From Macrothele yani (lineage: Eukaryota > Arthropoda > Arachnida > Araneae > Macrothelidae), in contig CM077010.1 in assembly GCA_039090855.1 (NCBI GenBank), forward strand, positions 45,588,905 to 45,652,904: a stretch of 64,000 nucleotides of DNA, in the 5' to 3' direction. The position numbers and the translations under genes were made by a program. Numbering within the stretch: the stretch's first letter is position 1; each line of letters starts with the position of its first letter. Shown one piece after another: positions 24,192 to 35,829 of the stretch. Below the pieces are notes generated by a model, which searched no databases, was not told where the DNA came from, and saw only the letters and a list, made by a program, of their open reading frames with translations.

Positions 24192-24805
24192 ATTTATCTT
24201 GGTGCTGTTGCATTCTAGTTTTTAATCGATTTTTTGTACTTCCCACATAGAATTTTGATTTGGTACCATCTTGATCTATAACTGGGATAGTATGTACACC
24301 AGCTTTATTTAAACTCTCTTGAGGTCCTTTATTTTTTAAGAGTATATCAGCATAAGTGGTAACATTGGTACCGAAACTCTTATTAACTTTATCACATTCT
24401 CTATGCAATATAGAACTAATGGCTGGGAGATATGGAAATCTACCACAAAATATTTTTTGCTTTTCTTCAGACTTCTGTTTGTGCTTTTGATCCTAAATTA
24501 ATCTGTACACCATTTTTTTACTATATCCATATTAAATAGCCGTGTTCAAAATCCAATGGAGTTCTTCGTTTAGTTGCTTACTACTGCTACATACTGTGAA
24601 AGCTATTTCTACTAAATACCTAAACGCGGAAAGTTTATGGAATATTGGATGACAGGAACAAGCAGGAATGAACACTGGAACGTAAGTATCTTTCCGGTAT
24701 ACTTAAAATTCTACTCAATGCTCTCTTCTTGAAACCATAACATTCAGGAAAGGTAATTCATTATTTTTTTCCATTTCTGTGGTAAAGTTTATCGTCGGAT
24801 ATCAC
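24181..24805 (-). pseudogene. Penelope-like element remnant: RT C-terminal region and GIY-YIG endonuclease
   Basis: The minus strand from about 24805 reads FTTEMEKNNELPFLNVMVSR and then VYRKDTYVPVFIPACSCHP. This is the conserved block after the reverse transcriptase palm of Penelope-like retroelements, with a few stops. It continues through the linker GRFPYLPAISSILHREC into a GIY-YIG nuclease: GVHTIPVIDQDGTK (GIY position as GVHTI), KFYVGSTKNRLKTRMQQH (YIG position as YVG, with the Arg and the following His in place). The catalytic Glu-bearing part and the C terminus are missing, cut by the SINE junction. The RT palm with YxDD was not found upstream. Recognition is from motifs only. Confidence 0.72.
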
Positions 24806-25159
24806 TTCGCCACAAGTGATGAAAATGTGTACAGCGTTTTACAGTATGTTTCATACAACTTCAATTTCGATATCGTTTAAGCACATTACATTTGCCAAAT
24901 AGTGTTTTGGTCTGAAGATTGTTTTGGTAATATGTAGAATTCATTTTAACATTCTTTTGTATTTTTCTTAGCTTAGTGTTCCGTTGTACGAGAAACAAGC
25001 GAAAATCACGAGTCTTTACCGTCCACCTGTGGGCCTCATCTGTACATCTGAACCCACTAAACCAGTCCGAAATTCCATTTTTCTTTATATTCATTTGAAA
25101 GCTGGAACTTTGAGATTGAGACTTCTAACTTTTCCATAATTTCCCCATGCATAGCTTTG

Positions 25160-25770
25160 GAGTCAGGGGGAGTGCTTTGAACTCAAAAAACATTTTATTT
25201 CTACTTCTAAAAGTCCGATTGGGACAATATTTGTTTCGATACCTTTTACCACGTAGACCATTGTTATGTATAATTTCTTTTCCGAATATTGCAAAGTTTT
25301 TCCACTAGTGGTCGAAAATATGTCTTGCATTTTCTGAGATACTACTTCTTCTAAAAGCTCGTTTTTAAAATTCCTTTGGATGTGGAACAAAGCTCGTATT
25401 GAGGAATGCCTTGCGTAAAATTCCTAATTTTTCGTGACTAAAAGCTTTGACACTAAGGAGCGTAAATACTCATTTCAGTTTCCGATATATTTGAAGGACT
25501 AACTGCCCTCCTAAAATTTCATCTGAAAAAAACCTTTTTCGGTCATATACCGCACACGTCGAAAAACACTTTTACCGCATATTTTTTACTCAATATAGTG
25601 CACAGATTTTCCACCAGGGGTAAAGATTGCTATCTTGTTTTCTCAATATGTCTGCTTCTAATAATTTGATTTGAATAATTCGTCTTTGTCGGGCAGAATT
25701 TCTGATAAGGAATGTTTCACTTATAATATCTAGTGTTCTTATTTAAGTGAAGAATCTGACACTAGAGTTG
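25160..25770. repeat. Degenerate interspersed repeat region
   Basis: Blocks with TTTCTACTTCTAAAAGTCC, CGATACCTTTTACC and TTTAAAATTCCTTTGGAT resemble blocks at 28600-29080 (TTTACTTCTAAAAGCCC, GATATCCTTTGAATTCCGG). An old family in several decayed copies is likely. I cannot define its ends or type. Confidence 0.4.
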
Positions 25771-26104
25771 GAGTGATATGTAGAAGGTTCGGTCAGGTAC
25801 CGTTTGCCAAAGTTCCAATGGATAGTTGGAATCGTTTCTTACAATAAACGTTCGGGTAGGAAGTATGAAGGCGAATATTCGTCAGTTTGTCAATCCGAGA
25901 TTCGTGAATTTCTCTTTTTTTTTATTTCTACTTTTCCCAACGTCAAATCTGTTGTTAGTTCATCCTCCGCATCTAGAACACACACAAACACCTCATGAAA
26001 GAAAATACGCCCTCGTAAACACCTGCATCCCCTGAAGAAACACCCAGAGGTAGATTTCTAAGTTTACAAGCAGCTGCTCCTCCGCCAGACAATCAATAGG
26101 GAAC

Positions 26105-27612
26105 TGGGAAAAAAGGGGAGCGGGGCGAGAAAGACCATGGGCAAGAGGAGGAAATGAAGAAGACACTTGGGTAGAAGGGAGAACAAGAGAGAAAGATCCT
26201 GATGTAGAAGGGAGGACGAGGAAAACCCTGGGGATGAAGAAGGAACGAGGAAGACGCTGATGAAGAAGGGGGAATGCGTAAGGCCCTTTGGTAGAGGGGG
26301 AAAGACACTGGTGTAGTAGAGTGAAAAGTAGTGTAGAGTGTGTAGTTGAAAGGCCATTGTGTAGTAGGGAGGACGAGGAAGACCCTGATAAAGAAGGGGG
26401 AATGAGTAAGACCCTGAGGTAGAGGGGGAGAAAGACACTGGTGTAGTAGAGTGAAAAGTAGTGTAGAGTGTGTAGTTGAAAGGCCATTGTGTAGTAGGGA
26501 GGACGAGGAAGACCCTGATAAAGAAGGGGGAATGAGTAAGACCCTGAGGTAGAGGGGGAGAAAGACACTGGTGTAGTAGAGCGAAAAGTAGTGTAGAGTG
26601 TGTAGTTGAAAGGCCATTGTGTAGTAAGGAGGACGAGGAAGACCCTGATAAAGAAGGGGGAATGAGTAAGACCCTGAGGTAGAGGGGGAGAAAGACACTG
26701 GTGTAGTAGAGTGAAAAGTAGTGTAGAGTGTGTAGTTGAAAGGCCATTGTGTAGTAAGGAGGACGAGGAAGACCCTGATAAAGAAGGGGGAATGAGTAAG
26801 ACCCTGAGGTAGAGGGGGAGAAAGACACTGGTGTAGTAGAGTGAAAAGTAGTGTAGAGTGTGTAGTTGAAAGACCATTGTGTAGTAGGGAGGACGAGGAA
26901 GACCCTGATAAAGAAGGGGGAATGAGTAAGACCCTGAGGTAGAGGGGGAGAAAGACACTGGTGTAGTAGAGCGAAAAGTAGTGTAGAGTGTGTAGTTGAA
27001 AGGCCATTGTGTAGTAGGGAGGACGAGGAAGACCCTGATAAAGAAGGGGGAATGAGTAAGACCCTGAGGTAGAGGGGGAGAAAGACACTGGTGTAGTAGA
27101 GTGAAAAGTAGTGTAGAGTGTGTAGTTGAAAGGCCATTGTGTAGTAGGGAGGACGAGGAAGACCCTGATAAAGAAGGGGGAATGAGTAAGACCCTGAGGT
27201 AGAGGGGAGAAAGACACTGGTGTAGTAGAGCGAAAAGTAGTGTAGAGTGTGTAGTTGAAAGGCCATTGTGTAGTAGGTAGGACGAGGAAGACCCTGATAA
27301 AGAAGGGGGAATCAGTAAGACCCTGAGGTAGAGGGGGAGAAAGACACTGGTGTAGTAGAGTGAAAAGTAGTGTAGAGTGTGTAGTTGAAAGGCCATTGTG
27401 TAGTAAGGAGGACTAGGAAGACCCTGATAAAGAAGGGGGAATGAGTAAGACCCTGAGGTAGAGGGGGAGAAAGACACTGGTGTAGTAGAGTGAAAAGTAG
27501 TGTAGAGTGTGTAGTTGAAAGACCATTGTGTAGTAGGGAGGACGAGGAAGACCCTGATAAAGAAGGGGGAATGAGTAAGACCCTGAGGTAGAAAGGGGAA
27601 CAAGGAAGACCC
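26105..27612 (+). repeat. 130-bp higher-order minisatellite, about ten units
   Basis: AGGCCATTGTGTAGTA (one base changed in two units) recurs at 26351, 26481, 26611, 26741, 26871, 27001, 27131, 27260, 27390 and 27520, so the period is 130 bp with one 129-bp step. Each unit contains degenerate submotifs of about 28-32 bp of the form GAAGACCCTGATGAAGAAGG. The irregular flank at 26105-26300 consists only of such submotifs, so the 130-bp unit is a higher-order repeat that grew from a shorter minisatellite. The plus strand is purine-rich and almost free of TTA, CTA and TCA. All three minus frames therefore stay open for about 375-560 codons, rich in Ser, Leu, Pro, Thr and Phe. I treat these frames as a by-product of the composition. 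Confidence 0.93.
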
Positions 27613-27795
27613 ATTTGGCATGTGTAAGTGCTCATTTCTGTTCGGAACATGTGTGTGTGTGTGTAAGACACGTGCCTCCATCTTTAGAATATTTAAATTT
27701 TAAATACGTGCGCAAGCCTACTATGATGCTGCAAATATGAATGGGAGGTTTACTGAAAACGCAACGAAGTTCAAAGAGGAAGAACCAAATACTTT

Positions 27796-28156
27796 TTTTT
27801 TTATTGGATATTTAAAAAAATTATTTATTGAACCTAGTGGTACAGAGACATGACAACAATCAGACATAGACAAGATACAGATTTTTCACATCAACAAATA
27901 CGTATACATTTTACAGTATGCTAATTGATCAATTTACACACAGAGAGCACTGTTGATCAAGTAACAAGTTCACGTAAAACTTAGTTTTACAGTACGCTAA
28001 ATGGCCAATGTACACAGAGAGCCAGTTTTGGACAAGTAACACATTGTGAGCCAGTGCCGAAAGACAAACATCCTTGCCTCACCGGGATTCGAAACCGGAC
28101 CTAACTAGGGCGAATGGTCATAAGCCAGCGCCTTGAGACCACTGGGCACCGGGGGG
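27796..28156 (-). mobile_element. tRNA-derived SINE with a different body (family B)
   Basis: The minus strand begins with a head like that of family A (B box GGTTTCGAATCCC) and then has an unrelated body. The body includes two diverged copies of about 78 bp (TTTACAGTATGCTAATTGATC and TTTACAGTACGCTAAATGGCC) and ends in AATAAATAATTTTTTTAAAT and an A tail. The flanks CCAAATACTTT (27785-27795) and CCAAATGCTTT (28157-28167) are the target duplication with one change. Confidence 0.82.
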
Positions 28157-28599
28157 CCAAATGCTTTACACACGGACACTTTTATGCTCACCTTTCACAA
28201 TCGTCTGTGATTCGTTTTGTGAGGAAATGAAACCACGGCAAAATGCTTTCGATGTAGACAACTCATTACGGAGCAACAGCAAAAAGATTTGTAATACATG
28301 TATTTAAAGAGATTTAAAAAAAAACGAGAGAACTTTATTTTCGGAAAAGTTAGCATCTTGTGAAAAATACGCTGCACTGTTCGTCATCATTTATTATTAA
28401 CATCGATTGATGGGTAATGCGTAACAAAGAAATGTTTGTTATGCACTCAAAAGACCCAAATTGAGCAAAACTTACGGAGAAACTGTTTATAAAAATGATC
28501 TTCCCCGAGAGGAAAACATCAGTTTAAACATTTCCCTGATCCCCTAGGAAAATATCAGTTAACAGTTATCCTTGACTAACCCACCCCCACCCCAGAAAA

Positions 28600-29280
28600 A
28601 GGTTCTTTGGTCATGTTATACTTATAGCTCAAAATGACACACAGTTTTTCCTTTATGGGGTGCAAATGCATCATTCGTTATTTTTTTTATTTTATTCCTC
28701 GAAAAGTCCGCTTTGAAATATCCTTTGAATTCCGGATATCCCACTCACTTCGTGGAACACCTTGCATATACCGCTAGATGTTTTATAGTTTACAGATCTG
28801 ACGTTTGGTGCTATTATACGGTCTGTTTACTTTTCTAGCAATCTTTACTTCTAAAAGCCCTATTAGGGAAAAATATAATGTTGTACTGTATGCCATTCTA
28901 TCCGGTACAGAATACGAATATTACCTTTTTCTTAAAATAATGCGAAGTTTTGGAGCTAGCGGGTGTATACCTAAAAATCCTTTCCTCGCTATCACTACTT
29001 CTAGAAGTCATTTTGCAGATGTCTCTTTCCATCGCGTAGCTTTTACTATTAAGAATATTTTGCGCATAGTTTTTTCTTTGTCATGGGTTTAAATTTTGCT
29101 GTCAATGCACGTCAAAGTAGACTTATATTTGAAACAGTATCTCTGATTTCTTAGTTGGATAACTTTCACTGCGAAGAATGATTTGTTCCCATTCTCTTCT
29201 ACAAATAACGGTTCCAGTTACATCGCCTTTTCCTGCATATCCCTTTTTGTAATGATTTGATTTGAAGAGTTCCTTCAAGT
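28600..29280. repeat. Degenerate interspersed repeat region, second block
   Basis: Shares ACTTCTAAAAG, ATCCTTTGAATTCCGG and similar short strings with 25160-25770 in the same order. No frame is credible. Confidence 0.35.
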
Positions 29281-29304
29281 TCAGATATCTTCCGCTACAA
29301 GATA

Positions 29305-30561
29305 CACTATATTGACAAAAGTCACCGGACACCCATTCAAAAGCAAATTAATGGATACGCTGCGTTGTTAAGATGCGCGGTACAGCTGCAAATAGTATGA
29401 AAACAAGCCTGCAGCTGACCACGATCATATCGCACTGTGAGGTATAGTGAAAATATTGCGGAGGGAAAAAAGGTGACTTTGAGAAAGGAAATATTTTTGG
29501 GTGTTATATTAGTGGGTTGTCCATAAGAGAAACCGAGAGGCGTTTAAACTTACCCAAGTCAACCGTTTCGGATGTACTGAATAAGTGGAAGACACCTAAC
29601 GTTCCTGAAGTAGCAAAACGTACCGGCAGACCAAAAAAACAAAAAACAAAAAACAGTGATAGAGGACGTCGAAACCTCAGGAGAGTCAATACAGCTAACC
29701 GACGGAGTAGTGCACAAGGCCTCACTGTACAGGTGAGTAAAAATACTGGAACCTAGGTATGTACACGTACCATTCGCATAGAACTTCATTCCATGGGTTA
29801 CCGTGGTCTTGCGGGCTGCTCATAAACCTTTCATCTCCACTCGGAATGCTACTCGTCGTTTAGCGTGGTATAAAGAACATTTATTGTGGATCGTAGATCA
29901 ATGGAAACCGGTGCTATGGACTGATGAATCCAGATACACAATCCATCAGTCTGATGGCCGTGTGTGGGTATGGCGGCAGCCGAGGAAACGCTATTAACCA
30001 TGGTGTACTGTTCATACGGTCAAGTTTGTAGATGGCAGTTTACTCGTGTGGGGGAGTTTTTCGTGGTATGGCCCCGGCCCATTGGTTATCGTAGACAAAC
30101 CTGTTAACCAGAACATCTACTTCGATATTCTGGGTAATTATGCCCTACCAACTCTGAGGAAATGCTATGGAACCGAGCCTTGTTGGTACCAGCCTGGTAA
30201 TGCACCGAACCATAAAGCAAGGACTGTTACGGCGTGGTTTGACGATAATTCCGTATCGTGTGTGGATTGGACAGCACAGAGCACTGGTCTTAATACCATA
30301 GAACACCTATGGGATGAATTAGAGCGCCGCATAAGAAGTTTAGAACCAAGACATATCACTAAGCAACAGTTAGCGGCAGCATCATGTACTTAATGGAAGC
30401 GCATACCTATCGCTGTGTTACAAAACCTTGTCGAAAGCATGTCTCGAAGGGTCAGTGCATGCATTAAGCCCAAAGGTGGGCCGACAGCGTACTAATGTAT
30501 GCCAATAAATGCTATGCTGTGTTTCTCTTCTAGGTGTCCGGAGACTTTTGTCAATATAGTG
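29305..30561 (+). mobile_element. Tc1-like transposon, both ends intact (family 1, copy C)
   Basis: The element is 1,257 bp with terminal inverted repeats of about 29 bp (left CACTATATTGACAAAAGTCA, right end ending CTTTTGTCAATATAGTG). It is flanked by TA at 29303-29304 and 30562-30563. This copy defines the family boundaries for copies A and B. Confidence 0.95.
29480..30496 (+). pseudogene. Tc1-like transposase (family 1, copy C)
   Basis: The HTH block SIRETERRLNLPKSTVSDV and a basic KRTGRPKKQK linker are present. The DDE domain has LWTDESRYTIHQSDGRVW (first Asp). The second Asp region reads WYQPGNAPNHKA, with Gly where the family has Asp. The Glu region reads TGLNTIEHLWDELERRIRS. The start ATG is changed to ATA and several shifts occur (near 29755, 29810 and 30390). 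Loss of the second Asp alone would abolish activity. Confidence 0.88.
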
Positions 30562-30563
30562 TA

Positions 30564-32014
30564 TCTTCTGTTTTTTATTTGTTGTTTCACATATTTCTGC
30601 TGCTTGTGAACGAAAATGTCTTCCCAATTGTGGATGTTTTGCCAATAATAGAAATCTAGTCCTTTAATCTATGTTCTATGACCCAAGACATGATGGGGAT
30701 GTGCTAGTCCCACTGACACAGACATTTTGTCTCTGGGAAAAAAGTGACACAAACATCTGTGATTCATTAAGTTCTGCACAATTGTTATAAAACCTTTAGC
30801 ATGCAATCATTCAGAAAGGATTAATGTTATTAAATAACCATTTTGAATAATATAGCTAAAGAGAAGGCAACGTTTTCTCATACCATCCACGTTCGGCCAA
30901 CGTGCAGGGGCGTACTCATAGCCCGGGCAACCCCTGCATAGAGGGGCAGAGTCACGGATAAGGAGGCGTCTAGCTTCAGGAAAACGGGTTTGTAAATTTT
31001 TTTCACAAGGAAGGTGACTGAAGCACAGTACTAATATTTAACCTGGTACATACGGTTTGATTATAGCACTACTTTAATTGACATTTATGCTACAAGGGGT
31101 ATGAGATCTGCTGTCTCATATCATTGGATTCTACCCCACTGACAGTTCCTCTACGAGCCCGAACATGGATGACATCTACAAGCATGTCTCACAAAGCCAG
31201 CTTTTTTCAATGTCATTTTTCCGGTATGGTAACATTTAGGGATGGGACATTGGAATCCTCGAATCCCGCGAATCTTGAAAAGATTCGAGATTCGAAAACT
31301 CGAATAATCGAGATTTCGATTCTTAGCCTAAAAAACTTGGCGTTGGTGCTTGTTCTAGAGCGATATTTGTCTGAATTTTTGTCAGCATGACGAATGTTTG
31401 CCAGCACGAAATCTCCGTTCAAGTTTTCTGATTTTTTTACATTGCTCTGATGGAGTTTAGTGTTTAGTGCTTTCATTAACTCTTAAAACCAAACATGTTC
31501 TTGATTTTACTCAATTTTCTGGAAATAATTTACTCAATTAGTGTTCCATGTTTAGTGTTTATCTACGTTAACTCGTGAAATAATCCTCCCCACGTCTACA
31601 CTTGCTTCGATTCAAAAAGGTTTTGGAACTTTTGTTATTAAAGAAAAATGCCAAAAATGTGAATTGTTACTCAAATATTTCTTTTTGTCAAATTATGTTT
31701 AGAAAATGGAAATGAACCTCAAGACTGAAGAGTTATGTACTTTATATAGTAAATATAAATTATAAATTTCATTTGTATCTTCTTAATAAGTATGGGTATA
31801 TTTTTTTGAAAACTGTATTCTTGAATTTGTTTTTCATTAAACACAGATTTAAAATTTTGCTTCAATTAAAATCTTTTAATTTTAAGTAGAAGTCTTTTCT
31901 TTCCCTTTTTTTTCTTATAATTATTCTTATATGAAATATTCGAAAGATTCCAGAACCTTTTAGGATTCGGATTCGAGAAAATTTAGGATTCGTCCAACCT
32001 CCAACCTCTAGTAA
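30564..32014. other. Gene-free stretch; possible non-autonomous hAT-like element at 31237-32010
   Basis: No gene is seen. From 31237 (TAGGGATGGGACATTGGAAT) to about 32010 (complement TAGAGGTTGGAGGTTGGACG) the ends carry clustered GATTCGAG/CGAATCC motifs in inverted order. This resembles a decayed hAT-type non-autonomous element. No transposase or 8-bp duplication is visible, so the class is a guess. Confidence 0.3.
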
Positions 32015-32260
32015 CAAAGACTCGTTCCACATTTATCAACACATAGCAACGGATAAGTTGTTATCTGGTCACCGCTAGGATCGAATCCCAGATCTCTCGA
32101 TATCTAGCCGAGTGAGTTTACCTTACGCTACGGTGGCCAGCAATCAACGGCGAACACACCCGGCTAGATATCGAGAGATCTGGGATTCGATCCCAGCGGT
32201 GACCGGATAACAATTTTCCGTTGTTATATGTTGATAAACGTGGAAAGAGCTATGTCTTTG
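32015..32260. repeat. Inverted repeat containing a tRNA-like sequence
   Basis: The arms 32015-32114 and 32157-32260 are near-perfect inverted copies around a 42-bp spacer, sharing for example GATATCGAGAGATCTGGGAT. On the minus strand the left arm plus spacer forms a tRNA-like unit with acceptor-like ends GGCCACC and GGTGACC and B box GGGATTCGATCC. The right arm carries only the B-box half. A tRNA-derived SINE with an inverted partial copy is likely. Confidence 0.8.
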
Positions 32261-32596
32261 TTTATTCACTGACGCCACCTATTTAGAGGATTTTCACAAC
32301 AGTCTTGTGATTGCCTCTTATATTGGACTGAATGAATAAAAATAAATTAAGAGAAAAAGATGTGCGGTCATCTTAAATTCTAAGCAAATGCGTTAGAAAT
32401 AACAAAACCAATCCCTGAGCTCTATTGTAGTGCAACATTAAAAACATTAAATAATATTACACTGAAAATGAGTTTTAGCTTGCCTACATTTTAGCTAGTA
32501 AATTAATGTTTGTAGATGTCATACTTCGATTTCAGGGAGAATCACATTCCCAAAACACAGAACAGTGATTTTACACCAACTATATGCCTTATTTTT

Positions 32597-34168
32597 TACG
32601 CTTTCCAACCGTAGGTTGAAGAAGCGTATATGCTCCAGCTTTTTTCGTCCGTCCGTCTGTCTGTCTGTCGGCACGATAACTCACGTAAAAATGGTTCGAT
32701 TTCGATGAAATTTTAGTATGTGGTAGGGGAACACCAGGGGACGAATCCTATTGATAAATGGGTGAAGTGGGGTCAAAGGTCACGCCATAAGAGCGGGATC
32801 CATTTCATTGCTTTTATGCGTCATAACATGCGTAAATATGGTTCGATTTCGATGAAATTTCAGTATGTGGTAGGAAACTACCAGGGCACATGAACCATAT
32901 TGCAAATTGGGGTCAAAGGTCAGGCAGGGCATAAGAGCGGGATTTATTCCATTGCCCTTATGCGTCATAACTTGCGTAAAAATGGTTCGATTTCGATGAA
33001 ATTTTGGTATGTGGTAAGGACCCACCTCGGAACGAAACCTATTGAAAATGGGTGGAATGGGGTCAAAGGTCAGGACATAAAGGTGGAATCCATTTCAGCC
33101 GCCCCGGTGGTGCAGTGGTCTAAGGCGCTGGCCTCTGATCATTCGTCCGTAAGGGGTCCGGGTTCGAATCCCGGTCAGGCATGGATGTTGTGTTTGTCTT
33201 ACGGCACTGGCTCTCTCCCTTCCCTGGAACCAGTGGCCCTAAATTAGGGACGGGCGACTGCTTATAGCCCATTGATTTGCTCACGGTGGTCGTAAAACCT
33301 CCAATAAAAAAAAAAAAAAAAAAAAGAATCCATTTCATTGTCTTTATGCGTCATAACATGCGTAAATATAGTTCGATTTCGATGAAATTTTAGAAATTTT
33401 AGTATTTGGTAAGGTACCACCTGGGGACGAACCCTATTGAAAATGGGCGAAATGGGGTCAAAGGTCAGGACATAAAGGTGGAATCCATTTTATTGCCTTT
33501 ATGCGTCATAACATGCGTAAATATGGTTGGATTTCGATGGAATTTCAGTATGCGGTAGGAAACCACTGGGCACGAACCCTATTGAAAAATGGGCGAAATG
33601 GGGTCAAAGGTTAGGGCATAAAGGTGGAATCCATTCCATTGCTTTTATGCGTCATAACTTGCATAAAAATGGTTCGATTTCGATGAAATTTTAGTATGTG
33701 GTAGGGAACCACTGGGGACGAACCCTATTGAAAATGGGCGAAATGGGGTCAAAGGTCCGGACACTGGAGTGGGATCCATTCCATTGCCCTTGTGCATCAT
33801 AACTTACCAAAAAATGTTTCGATTGCGACAAAACGTTATCATGTTGTTCCGGAGGTATAGTGAACCGGTTCTGTTGAATATCAACGAAATGGGGTCAAAG
33901 GTCATTGCACAAAAGCAAGATTTATTCCCAAGCAATTATTCTGATAACTTGCGTAAAACTGCTTCTATTGTGACAAAACTTTAGTATGTTATTCTTGAGG
34001 TGTACTGAACCGGTTCTGTTGAATATCATCGAAATGGGGTCAAAGGTTAGGACACAGGAGCGAGATTTATTCCACAGCCATTATCCTCATAACTTGAGTA
34101 ATAATTTCTGGTATGTTGGAAAGCGTATCATAATGAATGCATTGCATGATTTTACTAACTTGTTTATT
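32597..34168 (+). mobile_element. Tandem-repeat element with inverted termini (TRE, copy 1)
   Basis: Begins TACGCTTTCCAACCGTAGG and its last inverted motif is GTTGGAAAGCGTA at 34127. Homology with other copies runs on to about 34168. The interior is about nine diverged units of about 140-146 bp (ATGGTTCGATTTCGATGAAA, CAAAGGTCAGG, CATTGCCTTTATGCG). It has no coding capacity. Copies occur at 44825-45407 (inverted) and 50824-52850. It is probably non-autonomous. The superfamily is unknown. Confidence 0.75.
33098..33325 (+). mobile_element. SINE family A, complete, inside TRE copy 1
   Basis: The head GCCGCCCCGGTGGTGCAGTG, B box GGTTCGAATCC and A-rich tail are intact. The target duplication GAATCCATTTCA (33086-33097 and 33326-33337) is perfect, so the insertion is recent and later than the TRE. 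Confidence 0.95.
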
Positions 34169-35290
34169 TAATTTTTTGAAAAGAAAACAAAAGGGAAAAC
34201 AAAATATTGGGGGAGCCCTCCAGCAGGCCCCCTCCCTAACAAAATTTTCCAGGATCTGATTTCCCTGTAAATCAGATCCTGAAGAATGTTTTTAAAAAAT
34301 CGAAAATCAGGCGGAGCCGAAGTAATCCCAAACTTTTCACCAAATAGTTACACACGTTTTAATGCATGAAATTGCATCTCTGGTAAAAGAAATATATCTA
34401 AGTGCGTTAAAAACACGAGACACATGAAAAATGAGCAGTTCCTGTGAAATAATTCTAACAGGGCCTCCATGAAGTAAGAGCATTAACTTCAATCATACAC
34501 GAAAAATTATTCCTAATCCTTTGTTAAAATCGCGCAGTTTTTCTTTAGAGCTGTTTCTTCGTGCAAATCTCATTTGTTAAACAAAATCTCTCGGGGAACA
34601 CGTCCGCTTAATTAAGTAAGAAGGACTTTAAATTTTCAGCCGTCAAAAAATAAAACAGGATTCACAAAAAAAAATAGAAGCTTTCTTTCATGCATAATAA
34701 GCGAGCAGGAAACAATTTTTGTAGCAATAGTTTCCTTTTTTTAGAGGTAGCGTTATAAATAAAGGCAAAATAGCCAAGATGAATCAGCACAACATAACGA
34801 CGCTAATAATCTCACCACAAACTTATGCATGAGGCAATCGATATTGTTGAGTAGTGCACTCCACTTAAAGGAGGTTAAAAGAGGTCCCTAAAGGCAGTGG
34901 TAAAAACCTTATCATCTGCTGATAGATACACAAAGAGGCGATAGAGGGCGTGAAAGATCATCGCCTGATGTGCATAGCCAATGAGCTTCGTGAAGGATTT
35001 AGTTTGAGGCATCGATCTTCTCGTTAGAAGGCACAGTTTCTAAAAGGGAAGGCTCATTATTACAGCGTGTTTGAAATATCGCTATGTGCTATAGAGATTA
35101 TTGGAAAATACCGAGAAGATTCCGTATTTCATCAACAGTTCGAAGGTATGCCAAGAATTCAAAACATTTTACAAAGTAAAAAAACATTGAAGAAACCTTA
35201 AGTATATAAGCAACTTAATACCTTCTTGGAGGAATGTGGTGCTGAAATTTGGTAAAACTTTTGTCTTATACTGTACTATGTTAATTTATA
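34169..35290. other. Gene-free stretch, nothing recognised
   Basis: AT-rich sequence. A short inverted motif AGGATCTGATTT / AAATCAGATCCT lies at about 34250-34281 and could form a hairpin. No gene or repeat family was recognised. Confidence 0.45.
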
Positions 35291-35292
35291 TA

Positions 35293-35640
35293 CAGGGGTA
35301 GGACAAAATAATGTGAACACCTGGTAAGTAGGCGATATATCTTTATTAATAAGGTGTTGGACCACCATTTGCCTTTAATATAGCTTCCATTTTTTTTGGA
35401 AGTTTAACGACCACAGTGAGCAACTCAATGGGCTATAAGCAGTCGCCCATCTCTAATTTAGGGCCACTGGTTCCAGGGGAGGGAGAGAGCTAGTGCCGTA
35501 AGACAAACACAACATCCATGCCTCACCGAGATTCGAACCTGAACCTCTTTCGGACAAATGATCAGAAGCCATCGCTCAAACCACTACGCCACCGAGGCGG
35601 CCTTCCAGTCTTCTTAGAATAGATTCATGCATACATACAT
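35293..35640. mobile_element. Tc1-like transposon end fragment, split by a SINE
   Basis: The end CAGGGGTAGGACAAAATAAT follows TA at 35291-35292. Continuing sequence (AAGGTGTTGGACCACCATTT) is typical of the terminal region of Tc1-like elements. It resumes after the SINE at 35603 with TTCCAGTCTTCTTAGAATAG and stops near 35640. No DDE motif remains. Confidence 0.65.
35390..35602 (-). mobile_element. SINE family A, inside a Tc1 fragment
   Basis: A full body and head are present on the minus strand, with B box complement GAGATTCGAACC near 35529 and an A-box complement CCACTACGCCA. The only visible duplication is TTCCA (35385-35389 and 35603-35607). Confidence 0.88.
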
Positions 35641-35829
35641 ATGACTAAGCTGTTCTCTGATATTCAGAGGTTACATCCACTAAGAAATACAAACTACCAG
35701 ATAATTTTTACTTATTGTAGCCGTATCAAACTTTCCATTTACACCGATCTTGATATACAACTCGGGTTTCACTGACATCCATCACACGCCGTACACAAGA
35801 TCTTCTATACTTCATATACTCATAATCTT

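Noticed and set aside
24541..24805. A second LINE in the Penelope region
   Set aside because: The conserved order of the blocks fits the region after a Penelope-type reverse transcriptase and leads directly to the GIY-YIG domain.
25993..27681. Three overlapping minus-strand frames of about 375-560 residues as a coding gene
   Set aside because: They read the same 130-bp repeat in different phases, have no domain and follow from the composition bias.
31237..32010. A confident hAT transposon
   Set aside because: The ends are only loosely inverted, and no 8-bp duplication or transposase is visible.
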